Below are positions 13,258 through 26,051 of a stretch of 64,000 nucleotides of DNA, piece after piece. Position numbers and translations under genes: made by a program. Within the stretch, counting starts at the first letter, position 1. The number at the start of each line of letters is the position of its first letter. Source of the DNA: Pleurodeles waltl (lineage: Eukaryota; Chordata; Amphibia; Caudata; Salamandridae); assembly GCF_031143425.1 (NCBI RefSeq), contig NC_090449.1:781270684-781334683 (forward strand), in the 5' to 3' direction. The notes under the pieces were generated by a model. It made no database searches. It saw only the letters and a list, made by a program, of their open reading frames with translations, and was not told the origin of the DNA.

Positions 13258-13411
13258 CTTTATGAGCAACGCGACACAAATCTTCATGCATTTTAGAAAA
13301 ATCTGAAGAGTTTTCGAGCCCATCAGAGTATGGTTTCTCCTCTGCATAGTCAATGGTAGACAAATTTGGATTGGAAGCATGAAGTCTTGTTTGACCAGCA
13401 AAAGAAGGAAC
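13258..13411 (-). CDS. OSBPL3: OSBPL3 exon: central region (51 codons plus one base)
   Basis: Exon of 154 bp. The acceptor ends TTTTGTGTTGTAG and the donor is GTAAGA. It starts in phase 0 and ends with the first base of a codon expected to be Val. The translation opens VPSFAGQTRLHASNPNLST, has an acidic/serine stretch (YSDGLENSSDFSKM), and ends HEDLCRVAHK. This matches the ORP3 region with the RLHSSNPNLST and FSKMQEDLCHIAHK blocks. It is the last exon I can find. The following exon (Val-Tyr-Phe-Thr-Leu-Arg in orthologues) was searched for by eye down to position 1 and not seen, so the downstream intron is probably longer than 13 kb. Confidence 0.95.
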
Positions 13412-13825
13412 CTACAACACAAAACCTTGCATTTGACATATGACAGAACTTTAACAAAAGCATTAAAATAGTTAATCCACTTTCTGATTAGTAACGAGTT
13501 ATGTCTATGTGATTTTGTAATCCTCTTTTTATTGGATTCTTTCTCATTAACAGAATAAGAATATGATTTGTTTCATCCATTCAAAAATGTATTTGTAAAT
13601 TACAATTCAACACCATGGATTTAGACTATCATACACTTGATCCTGATTCACAGAATCATCCAATTAACTTCCTGAGCCTAGGCCACATTTACATTAACTA
13701 TGCCTGAAAGCCTTCACTGTAGTATGGAGGATAATCATATAGGATGGTTATTTTCAAATCTCAATCTGAAGGTATCTCTGCCACCTAGTAGTAGGACGAG
13801 ACACTGCTTCCATGAATATATCAAT

Positions 13826-15043
13826 ACATTGTATTGTAATAGTATTTATATAGTGCTTACTACCCCTGACGAGGCATCAAAGCGCTTTTCGGCGAGTAGC
13901 ACTCTACTCTGGAACCCAACAAGAATTAGTGATGGATTAGTATGGGGAAATATGAGTACAGTTTTAGTATTATTATGAGTTCATTTGAGCCGCGGATATA
14001 AGAGTTTGTTAGTTAGATTGACTGGAGTAATGGAGGGGTGGAGGAGGAAAGAAATCCAGAAGTGTTAATTGGGAGTATATCCCTCATTTACTCAACCCAA
14101 AGGCTTGGGATGAATAAAGGGGGATGGAGGAGGGAAGAGTCTGTGGAAGGGTTAGGGAGATCATAGTAGCAGCGTGAGATAAACGAGGGAGAATTTAGTA
14201 GGGTTGTGTGGGAGGTCATGGTAGTAGAGTGAGGTTTAGTGAGTTAGATGTGGAAGCGGAGGGAAGAGCTTAGGCAGAGTTATTTAGGAGATAAAAGTAG
14301 TAGAAAGGATTTGGGATGAGTCAGAGTGGGAATGGAGGATAGTTTGATAGAGACATGACATATGATGATGGGTAGATAAGTGTGCTAAGATGACAGCAGG
14401 GATTCATAGATATCTAGTATAACAACCCACCCAGGATCCATGCAATGACCCACGAACATGCAAAGCACAGAAACAACATATACACATAAATACATATATA
14501 TATATGTATATATTTACATACACACATACAAACACACATGAATACACACACATATGCACCATATGTACATACAATACATAATTAGAACCATGGGTAAATA
14601 TACTTAGTCAAACAGGTTTAAAGAGTGTGTGTGTATTTTATTGTTATGACATAGTAGCGATACATATTTTCTAAAGAACTATACATAACTAGAAATAGAC
14701 ACATAATAAGATTTTTTTTTTTTAGCAACATAGCATATGCAGTTCATAGTTGTTTGAATATGGCGGTTATGAAGGAAAGAGCCAACTCTTGAGTAGTTTT
14801 CTGAAGACAAAAAAAGTTATCTTTGGCTCTTATAGTTGGGGGTAATGAATTCCATAGTTTGGCTGCTTGAACGGAGAAGGATGTACCACCTATAGTCTTT
14901 TTCTTGTAGGGTGTTGTTCTAAGGCGGGGTGCCAATCTTGAGCGGAGGTTTCTTTGTCCTTTGTACATGGCTTGCATGCTTATACTGCATACACAGGTAA
15001 TATATTGCACACCACCACTGTTGTGGCAATTCCTATTTTTCAT
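13826..15043 (-). mobile_element. 5'-truncated L2/CR1-like LINE, 3' end
   Basis: The minus-strand frame at 14744-15043 ends in the C-terminal tail typical of L2/Rex-type reverse transcriptase polyproteins: RSRLAPRLRT, then FSVQAAKLWNSLPPTIRAK, then a short amphipathic end. The 3' untranslated part continues to about 13826. Near 13840-13880 it carries the AGCGCTTTGATGCC...TAAGCACTATATAAATA type of terminus seen in these LINEs. Endonuclease and most of the RT are absent. A (CA/TA)-rich microsatellite lies inside at about 14485-14570. Confidence 0.75.
14485..14570. repeat. (CA/TA)-rich microsatellite
   Basis: Imperfect run of ACATA and ATATAT units within the 3' untranslated part of the L2-like LINE. 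Confidence 0.8.
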
Positions 15044-15701
15044 TCAAATGGTGGGGATCTGAACCTTCCTTTTGTCATGCTCGTAGAATTGCCTATATAG
15101 GGCCTCAAATCATTAATTGGGGTCTTTGTCACTCATTTTTTCCATCTCCTCCTTCCTTCAGATCAGGTCCAGTCTTTTAGTCCAGAATCATCCTGCTCAT
15201 CTGCGGTGGTGATGGCAGCTTCCAACAAACACAAAGAATTGTCCTCACACAAACACAGACGTGAAGTGTCAGGAGAAACATGAGTAAATGTGCCGGTCCA
15301 TAGGTCTTTCCCTTCCACTGGCCAATGTCATCATAGCTAGCTATTTTCACCAGTTCCAGCACAAGTTTATTCAATATTCTTACTCAAGAACTATGTCAAG
15401 AAAGATTAGTAGCTCTAAATTGATAAGGATACTGCACAGCAGTAACTACTAATATCTGGTGACCTCACAAACACCTGCCTAGGTCATTAACTCTGGCCTG
15501 GCCATGTGTTAGGGGTCTTGGTTTAAGACCTCAGATGGGAGCTGCAAGCCCCATAGAAGATCAAGGGAAGAACTTGTTTGATCCCTCAATGGATAAGGAC
15601 TTCCAGCAGTACAAGATGGGTAGGGTCACAACCACAAAGGCATGACTTCCTCCTATTTTCTAGTCAGCTTCGACTTTCCAGCCTTTCAAGGTTATCGGGT
15701 G

Positions 15702-18375
15702 TGTAAGAAGTTTGCTCTGTATATACTATCTCAAAGTAAGAGATAGTGTGCACAGAGTCCAAGGGTTCCCCTTAGAGGTAAGATAGTGGCAGAATTAGAT
15801 TATTCTAATGCTCTATTTTGTGGTAGTCTAGTGGAGCAGTAGGCTTATCAAAGGGTAGTGTTAAGCATTTGTTGTACACACAGGCAATAAATGAGGAACA
15901 CACACTCAAAGACTTAACTCCACGCCAATAGTTTTTATTTAGAGAAATATCTCTTCTTAATTTATTTTTAGAGCCACAAGTTCAAGATTTGAAGTAAATA
16001 GATAAAATGCAAGGTACTCCACACAGGTAAGTTAGGAACTTTGAATTCGAGCAATAGCATACACAGTTTTAGTAAAAATGGCAATAAGCTATTTTAAAAA
16101 ATGGACATAGTGCAAAAATCAACAGTTCCTGGGGGAGGTAAGTAATGGTTAGTTTGTCAGGTAAGTAAGACACTTACAAGTCTAAGTTCCTGGACATAGG
16201 CAGCCCACTGTTGGGGGTTCCAGCCAACCCCAAAGTTACCACACCAGCTGCACAGGGCCCGTCAGGTGCAGAGGTCAAAGAGGTGCCCAAAACACATAGG
16301 CGCCTATGAAGAACAGGGGTGCTTTGGTTCCAGTCTGCCAGCAGGTAAGTACGCGCGTCTTCAGAGGGAAGACCAGGGGGGTTTGTAGAGCACTGGGGGG
16401 GGGGGGGGGGGGGGGAGGACAAGTAGGAACACAAAACACACCCTCAGCGGCACAGGGGAACTGGGTGCAGTGTGTAAAGCAGGTGTTGGGTTTTGTATTA
16501 GAAACAATGGAGGGACCTGGGGGTCACTCTAGCGGTGCAGGCAGGGCACAGGGGGGTTTCTCGGGCCAGCCACTGACTGGGCTAGGCAGAGGGTCACCTG
16601 AGGGTCTCTCCTGCACTAAGATTCGGTTCCTTCTGGTCCTCAGGGTGCAGTGCTTGGTCCAGGCGTCTGGTTCCTTGTTACAGGCAGTCGCGGTCAGGGG
16701 GAGACTCTGGATTCTCTCTGCATGCATCGCTGTAGTGGTCCAAGGGGGGTCGTCTCGGGCTACTCACAAGGTCGCAGTCACCTGGGAGACCTCCCTGTGG
16801 TGTTGGTTCTCTGGAGCTCGAGCCGGGGGAGTCTGGTGCAGAGGGGGAAGTCTCACGCTTCCGGCGGGAAGAGTGAGTTCTTCAAAAGTTGCTTCTTTGT
16901 TGCAAAGATGTTGCTGTTGTTGAGCAGAGCTGCTGCTCACAGGAGTTTCTTGATCCTTTGGTTCAGGGCAGTCCTCTGAGGCTTCAGAGGTCGCTGGTCC
17001 CTGTCCAATGCGTCGCTGTTGCACTTTTCTTTGAGTCGGGAGACAGGCCGGTATGGCTGGGGCCAAAGCAGTTGTCGTCTCCGTCGTCTATGCGCGGCTT
17101 TCAGGTCCGCAGTCCTTTTTCTTGTTTCAGGTTGTAGGAATCTGATTTCCTGGGTTCTGGGGTGCCCCTAAATACTAAATTTAGGGGTGTGTTTAGGTCT
17201 GGGGGGCAGTAGCCAATGGCTACTGTTCTGAGGGTGGCTACACCCTCTTTGTGCCTCCTCCCTGAAGGGAGGGGGGCACATCCCTAATCCTATTGGGGGA
17301 ATCTTCCAATCTCAAGATGGAGGATTTCTAAAGGCAGGGGTCACCTCAGCTCTGGACACCTTAGGGGCTGTCCTGACTGGTGGGTGACTCCTCCTTGTTT
17401 TTCTCACTATCTCCTCCAGCCTTGCCACCAAAGTGGTTGGAGGGGCGGGCATCTCCACTAGCTGGGATGCCCTGGGGTACTGTAACAAAAGGCATGAGCC
17501 TTTGAGGCTCACCGCCAGGTGTTACAGTTCCTGCATGGGGAGGTGAGAAGCACCTCCACCCAGTACCAGCTTTGTTCCTGGCCACAGAGTGACAAAGGCA
17601 CTCTCCCCATGTGGCGAGCAACTCGTCTGGTTGTGGCAGGCTGGCAGAAACTAGTCAGCCTAGCACTAGGAGTCGGACTGGTATTCAGGGGCCTCTCTAA
17701 GAACCCTATGGGTGTATTTTAAAATAAATCACACACTGGTATCAGTGTGCATTTATTGTACTGAGAAGTTTGATACCAAACTTCCCAGATTTCAGTGTAG
17801 CCATTATGGAACTGTGGAGTTCGTGTTTGACAAACTCCCAGACCATATACTCTTTATGGCTATCCTGCACTTACAATGTCTAAGGTTTTGCTTAGACACT
17901 GTAGGGGCATAGTGCTCATGCACATATGCCCTCACCTGTGGTACAGTGCACCCTGCCTTAGGGCTGTAAGGCCTGCTAGAGGAGTGACTTACCTATGCCA
18001 CAGGCAGTGTGAGGTTGGCATGGCACTCTGAGGGGAGTGCCGTGTCGACTTAATAATTTTCTCCCCACTAGCACACACAAGCTGTGAGGCAGTGTGCATG
18101 TGCTGAGTGAGGGGTCCTCAGGGTGGCATAAGACATGCTGCAGCTCTTAGAGACCTTCCCTGGCATCAGGGCCCTTGGTACCAGGGGTACCATTTTCAAG
18201 GGACTTATCTGGGTGCCAGGGCTGTGCCAATTGTGGGAGCAAAGGTACAGTTTAGGGAAAGACCACTGGTGCTGGGGTCTGGTTAGCAGGGTCCCAGCAC
18301 ACTTTCAATCATAACTGGCATCAGCAAAAGGCAAAAAGGCAGGGGGTAACCATGCCAAGGAGGCATTTCCTTACA
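15702..18375 (-). mobile_element. Solo LTR (2,674 bp) of a second family, perfect GGGTG target duplication
   Basis: On the minus strand it runs TGTAAGGAAATGCC...CTTCTTACA, bounded by GGGTG at 15697-15701 and 18376-18380. It is unrelated in detail to the 6732 and 40882 LTRs but of similar size. No internal region is present. It lies in the same orientation as OSBPL3, so its promoter and polyadenylation signals could act on the sense strand. It contains a G21 homopolymer at 16395-16415. Frames at 16174-17137 are chance frames in GC-rich LTR sequence. Confidence 0.9.
16395..16415. repeat. Homopolymer of 21 G
   Basis: Uninterrupted G run on the plus strand inside the solo LTR, where only a shorter run is expected. 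Confidence 0.9.
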
Positions 18376-19297
18376 GGGTGTGTTTGACCCAAGTACCCAA
18401 ATTGAGCACTGTCTTGCTCGGGAGGAAAGCAGGTGAAGAATATATTTCTCTAGCAAAAAAGCCCACTCCCATAGCCTCAGCTGAGGCCAGCAATCTCCAG
18501 TGCCTTCCCACTGGATCAGCTGCCATCCTCTGTACCATTTTAGGAAGCCCATAAGGTGGGGGGACGGCTTTCCCCTCACTGCTATCACTAGACTAAGCTC
18601 AGTAAAAGAGGTAAAAAACACATGCCACAAAGTCCTGAAAGGGCTTTTTTAATCTGCATGTCTGTTTACAGTTGTTCCCAGGAGGGAAGGAACACCATGA
18701 GAGAGTGATGGTGTTTTTTTTTATTTATTTACTTTATTTATTTTTGCATTTATTGAAAACATCATCAAACAGACACATCGTGAGGTCATAAATACACCAT
18801 ATAGTCACAATATAAAGTAAGGAGCATCTTATATCCATCAGACGTATAACTCAGTAAGGAGGCGAACTAGCGCCATTGGCCGCAGTGTTATCCAAATCGC
18901 ATCACTGAGACCAACCGATGTGTAGAACAAACGAAATGGAAGAGACATCAACATAAGGAAAGCGGGAATCGGAAAAGGAAGCAGACAAAGGAAAAGAGAG
19001 GGATTAATATATAGCAGAAAAAGGAGGGGGGTAAATAAGGACATTGCAGCTGTCAGATCACCAATACAAATGTAAACAGTGATTTGATAGCATGGCAGCA
19101 GAGTATCACTATTACGCAGCCGCTTAGGGGCGCTAGACTACTGTATGGATGTTGGTCGGTGAATGGGTCTCCAAAAAGGAGTGCAGGGGGGCCCATATTT
19201 CTCTCGGTAGGGAACCCTCCGGCATAAGGTCACAGTATATCATTAGTTGTTCCTGACAATGAGAAGCATCATGCAACCATTCAGAGCAACAGGGAAT

Positions 19298-22200
19298 TCA
19301 ACACCTTCCCCAGCACACCCTACGCTTAGCCAGCAGCAACAGTCCTACCAATCTCCTGTGTGCGGCAGGCAGCCCCTCAACATATCCCAAAAGGGCAAGC
19401 TTAGGGGTGTGCGGCAGCTGGATCTCAGTCATCTCCTCAATTCCCCACAGTACCTCCGTCCAATATACACACAGCACTGGGCAGCTCCACGCCAGATGCA
19501 AGAAGTCTGCATCAGGGGTCATACATCTCTCACAATGCGCCTCGGCCCTGAGGCCCATATCCTTCAGCCTAAGGGGCGTGTAATATAAACGATGTAAAAA
19601 ATTGAAGTGAATGAGGCGTAATCTGTAGTTGGGGGGACAGCTCTCGCATATGCGTGAAGCAACGTCACCACTCAGCGGAAATGACCTCACCCATGTCCAC
19701 CTCAAAGTGGGCTTTGGCTTTAACCTCCGTCCCAGTCACCTTGCTCTGCATGCAAACATATAACCCCGTAATAAGTCTGCACGGGGATTGCGTTCAATAC
19801 AGAAGCTCCAGTGCTCTACATGCTGTAGGCATTACAGGAAAGCATGGATAACGTACACGGAGCATAGCACGAATTGTAAGAAAGAATAGTTGGTGCAGCG
19901 CAGTGTCGTGTACACCACCAAGAGCGGCCGCCGAGGAGATGAACCTCTTATCAGGAAACCAGGACCCCAAGGTAGTCAAGCCGCACTCTCGGAGAAACTC
20001 ACAGACCCGGGCATCCTCCGACAGCTGCATGTCGCCCATATGCAGAACCGGTATCGAAGGGGCAAAGGTTTCCCCCACGGCCGCAACAGCACAGTCCAAG
20101 CTCCCGCCGTGCACGCCACTGTATCAAACGCTCGCGGTCTAGGCCTGATCGGGCCAACCAGCACCCTCGGTAGTCAATCTGGCCACACAGTAATGCTTTC
20201 AGGTGCCAAGTGAGGTACATATCGGACAGGGTGTAGCCAAAAATGTGCAAAATGTGCCTGAGCACAATGATAATATAGTGCTAGATTCCGGGCCACCAGC
20301 TCACCTTGTTCAAACGGAAGTGTCTATTTTATACATGATATTCTTGGCCGCCGACCAGCCCAGGCCAAAGTCACAAGGGCGGATCAAAGCCGTTTCAGAA
20401 AACTAGCAGTAAGGACAAGAGGTAGATTAATAGAGAGATACAAAAACTTGGGCAGAATAACCATCTTCGCTATCGCAATGCGACACGTCAGCAAAAGCGG
20501 CAGTGAACGCCACACCTCTACCCTTTCTTCCAACCACATAATAGCTTAGCCATAATTAACTGACCAAAGCGTGTCAACGTCACTGCTTAGCCAAATACCC
20601 AGATACCACACCGGTCCATCAGCCCCAGCAAAGAGGGGTATCTAGAGGAAAACTGCACCGTAGCCTAGGAGAGGGGCAACACCAGCGCCTTGGATCAGTT
20701 GATGGCGATCCCGGAAATCTGTCCAAAGCTAACTATCACATCCAACAGAACATCAAGGTGCAACCGCGAATGGCGAACATATAGAGCGACATCGTCTGCA
20801 TACATGGATATTAAAATTGGGTGCTGCCGGAATGTCAGGCCCCTATGATTATGATGCTGACGCAAGCGGCTCCATCGCGATGGCAAATATTAGCCGAGAG
20901 AGTGGGCAACCCTGGTGAGTGCCCCTGGCAATCGGGAATGAGTCAGAAACGGTACCATTGACTCTCAGCCAGGCGGACGGCTATTACAGCAGGTGAATCA
21001 GCTGAATAAACCTAGTGCTCAACCCCACCGAGCCAGCAAACCGAACATATATTGCCATGCCAGAGAGTCAAAGGCCTTGGAGGCATCCAGGAACACTGTC
21101 GCCGCGCAGTCTTCAGGACCAATCATGCTAGATATCGCAACATAAGTTTGGAGATTATATAGGATGGAAAAAACCTGATTGATCCAGCAGCACCAGAGAA
21201 GGGAGCAGGGGCTGCAAGCGGGCCGCCATGAGTTTCAGCAGGATCTTATTGTCAATATTGATTAACGAGCGGGGCCTATAAGAATCGCAAGAGCACGGAT
21301 CTTTCCTGGGCTTTAAAATGGTCACAATGAGAGCCTCCCGCAGCGAGGATGGAAGGATCCCAGTCAAGAGCCTCCGTATAAACCTCCAAGAGGTGAGGAG
21401 CTAAAATGCCAGCATATTCCTTATAAAAAGACGGCGTCAGACCATCCAGCCCAGGTGCCTTATCACCGGGTAGACTGCATATTGCCTGAACCACATCGTC
21501 CACCGAGAAGAAAACATCTAGATATTGCCTGTGCGCATTCTCAAACCACAAAAGGATAATATCTACAAAATAGTCAGCGGCTGCCGTTGAGTTCAACCCT
21601 GGGGGTTCAGCATATAGATCCGAATAAAAATCAGTGAGGATATGCTTGATCTCACCAGTGCCAGTGTGTCCCGCTCTGGACGAATCAGTCAGCTCTACGA
21701 TATAATTACTTGCCCACGGCTCGCGGATCACTGTGGCCAGCCCTATCACCCTCGCCATGTCTCCTCGCCGTAGCGTTCTTCCCTAGAAAGCATACCTTGC
21801 ACAGGGCAACCTCCTCAAATTGTGTCATCTTCCCCCTCAGGGTCACCGGAAGGTCCTCCGACCAGTTAAAGGCCAAGCATTTTTCAAGATCGGCAATCTG
21901 GGCCTCCAGCTCTGTCAGCTCCCACCTTAACACCTTCAGCACACTGTGCTGTTTAGAGAGGCAAACCCCGCGGATCACCACCTTGAAAGCCTCCCACACG
22001 GTGCCAGCAGAGACCACCGACCCCCCCCCCCCGATTATCAGCAAAGTAATGGATGAGGGCGTCACGGACCTCATCCCTGAATACCGGATTCTTCAGCCTA
22101 CCATGAGGAAGCCTCCACATAAAGGCACGACGTGGGCCACCAGGAGCAGCCAACTCCAACATGACCAGCGAATGATCCGACAGAGTACGGGCCTTGTGCT

Positions 22201-22868
22201 CAAATGGACTGCACCCAGAGCTCAACATCCCTGGTAACGAGCCATCTATCTACAGGGGACCAACTACCATACACATAATTGACACAGGTACCTTCCCTGT
22301 CAGTTCCTTGCTTTTCCCTCCATAGGTCCACCAAAGCACCCTCAGCCATCATATGAGTCAGAGCTCTGGCAGCCGCTACATGCTGTGGTCTTGCCAGGCT
22401 TTCACGATTTGCCTCAAAGTCCAGCACCACATTGAAGTCGCCCCCCCACAACAAGGACCTGGGGCCCAGCGAGTCAATTAGCCGCCCCACTTCCCCAGAG
22501 AATTCATGGTCGTCATTATTTGGTCCTTAAAGCAATCTGCATGGTCTATCAAGCAGTGTACCACGCAGCATGACATAGGGACCGTTCGGGTCCACAAGTA
22601 CCTTCTCAGTACACCACTGAAGCCCCTTCCAAATCAGAGTCGCCACTCCTTGCGCATATCGTGAAAACATGGCAGTCTGCCATTCACCAATCCAACCTGC
22701 TTTCAGCCGATGTTTGGTGGCTTCCACCAGGTGAGTCTCCTGCAGCATACAAATATCCACCGCATGTCGCTGTATATAGGCAGATATCAATCGCATCTTG
22801 CACCCATCATTCAGCCAGCGAACATTCCAGGTCAGGCAGCGCACAGGCATCACACTTTCTTGCGCCAT
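19298..22868 (-). pseudogene. L1 ORF2 remnant (endonuclease + reverse transcriptase)
   Basis: Read in pieces across several frames. An APE-type endonuclease begins VRCLTWNVRWLND (22868-22527) and includes the MLQETH motif. It continues with WGGDFNVVLD (about 22440) and SDHSLVMLEL (about 22170). The reverse transcriptase has GDKAPGLDGLTPSFYKEY (about 21415-21475), SYRPRSLINIDNKILLK (about 21230-21280) and the catalytic box YADDVALYV (20778-20804). The C-terminal region with the CXXC-like motif HCERCMTPDADFLHLAWSCP lies at 19705-19298. Frameshifts and stops separate the pieces, so the gene is dead. In live L1 this protein nicks DNA and copies the element RNA into the target. Confidence 0.88.
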
Positions 22869-23409
22869 ACCATCTCCTTATCCAAACATACATTTCCCCA
22901 TGGCATCACAAAAGAGGCATCTGCAGCATGCAGGGAAAGGAACAGGTACGAAAGAAAAGAGACATGGGGGGTGAACCAAGCACAGAACATTACCAACCCC
23001 CACCCAAGCTGACCCCCCAAACGGGTTAGTGCTACAATCCCACCCATCCCCAAATTTATTTCCTACAACATAATAGCAAACATTTTGATTGGACTCATCC
23101 AATGGGGCGTCAATGAGGCCATCCGAGGAACATCCCAGGAGGGATGGAAGGGCAGGGGGACCAACAATGAAGGAAATATAGCAGAACAGCCCACCCTATT
23201 AGTTAAATCAGCTGCAAATTTGCTGGCCGCGGGGCCCCAGGTAAGGTCACAGGGGGCCTAAATAGGAGAATATATTTAGTCATTGTCACTCAAAGACCCT
23301 CCCTCTCTGCCAGCGGCCTCTCCAACAGCGCTTTCTTAGGGACAGATTTAGTATATTTTGTGGCCAGTTTCGGGTCCGTAAAGAAATGCAACTTGCCCTG
23401 ATGATGTAC

Positions 23410-24176
23410 TCACAGCTTAGCTGGGTAAATGAGGGAGTATTTTGCACCTGTCTGGCTCAGAGCATGTTTGACCTGCAAGGCGGCCTTACGGGCAGCCTGC
23501 ACCCTGGGAGTGTAGTCAGGGAAGATGCTCTGTTCTGCGTTATTATACACCACAGGCCTGCGTTCCCGGGCCAGTTGAAGCATAGTGTTCCTTTCTTTGT
23601 AATTCAGTAATCGTACAATAATGGGGCTCACAGCGGAAGCCGCGACCCCAGAGACCTGTGGGTCCTCTCCACCACCAGCACCAGGGAGAGCTCGCCAGGG
23701 AATACTGCAGAGAGCATGGTCTCGACATAGTCCTCCATGCGGCCCATGGCTGTCGACTCTGGGAGGCTTAAAATGCGAATGCTATTACGGTGAGACCGGG
23801 CCTCAAGATCCTTGTTTTTATTCCATATCACCTCCAGCACACGCTCCATGCACAGCAACTGCTCTCCGTCTCCACAGCGACCATCCTCCAAGTCCGAGGT
23901 GTGTGACTCCAGCTGCTCAAAGCGTGAGTCCTGACCATCCACCCGTTCCTTTAAACAATCCATCTGCTCCGTTAGATGGTCAAGCTTGGTGTCAATGCTA
24001 ACCAGGCTGTGTTTGAGGTCTAAAATCATAGCCTTCACAGAGATCGCAGATGTCTCCGCTTCAGACAGCAAGTCATCCCCCGGCTGAGCTGCTTTTCTTT
24101 TTCCCACTCTCAAAAGTAAGCTTAGTCTGCGGCTGGTCAGTCTTCCCCATCCTCCTCGCAGCTGACCAGGCACCAC
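23410..24176 (-). pseudogene. L1 ORF1 remnant (coiled coil, RRM and C-terminal domain)
   Basis: First piece (24176-23628): basic N-terminus, then a heptad-rich coiled coil around DTKLDHLTEQMDCLKERVD, then the start of the RNA-recognition domain (NSIRILSLPES). The second piece, in another frame (23631-23410), has the C-terminal domain, including IIVRLLNYKERNTMLQLAR and IFPDYTPRVQAARKA. The frame break near 23630 inactivates it. ORF1p normally trimerises and coats L1 RNA. Confidence 0.85.
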
Positions 24177-24394
24177 CGTACCTCACCAGCAGACGCCCAC
24201 CCAGCAGCGAGGCCATCCGAAGACAGACGCTTTGCGCGAGAGCCCACTCCCGCCGGCCGCCCACCTCTCAACAAAGCAGGAGGAAGACGCGGTACCGGGC
24301 ACCAAAGCCAGGCCTGCAGGCATCACCGCACAGCTGGCTGCAGTCTCAAAAGCCAGCCAAAGCAGCCCAAACACAGCAGTCCTTCCAATCACGG

Positions 24395-24990
24395 GGCCAC
24401 ACGGCTCGAGTGTCGCCGCCGACCCGGCCTCAAAGGTCGGCAATAGTGAGGTCCCAGGAGAAATATGAAAGAATTAGAAAGGATGGGGGGGGAGGAGGGG
24501 AGTATCCACACCTCCATATGTCACAAAGGGGTCCCCACAGGCATAGGGCGGCAGGAGGCCCCCAGCGCTGAGGCAATCCTGCGCCACCGCGGGAGCCCAC
24601 GGCCCGATCTTGCCGCCGACCAGGCCCGCAGGAGCAGAAAAGCGGAGCGTCTGTCCGATAGGCTGGAGTCAGGGGGGCACACTTAGGTCTCAGACCCCCA
24701 GGCACTGGGGCAAGGCAGGTAAAAGCATATAGGGCCACCAGCCACAAAAGGTCCCCCAGCGCTGGTACGAACCAGTGTCCTCACAGAAGCCCGTGGCCCA
24801 ATCCAGCCGCCGACAGGGCCCCGCAGGAGCAGGGTAACGCAGCATCAGTCCCGTAGGCTGAGGAGGGACGGCCTCTGATCGTGGGGGCAAGGTAAGTAAA
24901 ATGAGATGGGGCCACCCCCGCTGCACTCACCCCCGCGGCTCCGATCCAAAAAGCTGGCAGGATCAACAGAGGCCCGCGCACACGCCTAGG
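24395..24990 (-). repeat. Repeated 5' UTR units of the L1 (about 194-bp period)
   Basis: The block GCCCACGGCCCGATC (24595) recurs as GCCCGTGGCCCAATC (24789). Each copy is followed by GCCGCCGAC, GCAGGAGCAG and a TCYGTCC...TAGGCTG stretch, giving a spacing of 194 bp. A more diverged third unit starts near 24395. CpG-rich. This resembles the promoter monomers found in some L1 5' UTRs. Confidence 0.6.
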
Positions 24991-25015
24991 ACCCACAGTG
25001 AGTCCGGGCCGGCAG

Positions 25016-26013
25016 GCGTGGCCCTCAGCGCTCGACCGGCAATTGAGAATCTGTCATTGGGCTCATTCTCTTAAAAGCCTGATGCTTTGATCGATTGATG
25101 ACCTGAAGACGAAGACTGACTTTGTTGCTGATCCATTTTGTGGATAGATAACTATGACAATGTGACTGTTAACTTTTTGTGCCTAAATAAAAATAAAACT
25201 TATTAAAACATTTATTGAGTTGTGGTTATTCATGAAATGTTGATATGTTGTCTAATGTTTAATGATTCTCGTAGTGGTTATTGATTGAGTACATTGATTA
25301 TTGATTGCATTGGTCACCACATGGCTAGGATACTCCATGCGATCCAAAAGGTTCATCTGCCTCGTTCCCTTGTAAGTTTACTTACTAAGGACCAGGCGCG
25401 CTAGCAATCTTTAGCACTGGCCTGTTTCCAACTTTCCGCACCTTGTTCATAGCTCTAAATCAAGTCATACCATGTTTGCACACGGAATGTTTTCAAACCC
25501 GTGGATGATATGATCAGATAGTCTATTTTCCCTTGCAAGATTTCACTTAGCTCTTTCCGGTATTCTTGTTAGCTGTTGTTAGTGTGTAATCTGACAACTT
25601 TAATGATACGTTTCATAATCAGTTCCAAAAAAGCTTCGAGCGAAAGCACTGCTGTGTTTGAAGTTAAACTCGACAGCAAAATGACTGCATTGTGTAATAC
25701 TCAACATTAAAGCCAAGAACGAACTTCTGGAATAAATCATGTTTGCATAGGATTATACTGCATTCCTCAAGGCATTCCTGAAATGCACCCAAATGTAACC
25801 ACACCCGCAACAATATATCCGGGTTAAGGTCATACTACTGTGGCATTTAACAATTGAAAACTTTGTTTACGCTCGCTTAAAAAAAAAAAAAAAAACCTTA
25901 AGTCGCCAGCATGCCATCAACACTTAAATGACTTCAAAGATTTGAAAACCACCGGCAAGGCTCAAAACGTATCCGAGGGAAACTAACTGAGAAAGCAGAG
26001 TCACATTGAAACG

Positions 26014-26051
<38 letters not shown>

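Larger units (their letters stand above)
18712..25015 (-). mobile_element. L1-clade LINE, near full length, decayed
   Basis: Minus-strand LINE. Its 3' tail is the A-rich AATAAATAAA-type run whose complement starts at about 18712. The ORF2 remnant (endonuclease, reverse transcriptase, C-terminal domain) lies at 19298-22868, the ORF1 remnant at 23410-24176, and a GC-rich 5' UTR with repeated units at about 24395-24990. The total of about 6.3 kb is a normal full-length L1 size. I could not find a target-site duplication matching the sequence before the tail, so the 5' end is approximate. It is in the same orientation as OSBPL3. Confidence 0.85.

Noticed and set aside
18712..25100. A target-site duplication for the minus-strand L1
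   Set aside because: The bases next to the tail (GAGAGAGTGATGGTG) were searched for near 24990-25200 and not found, so the 5' end is left approximate.
25050..25215. Possible 3' end of another retroposon (CCTAAATAAAAATAAAAC)
   Set aside because: A-rich end only; no body, promoter box or duplication could be recognised.
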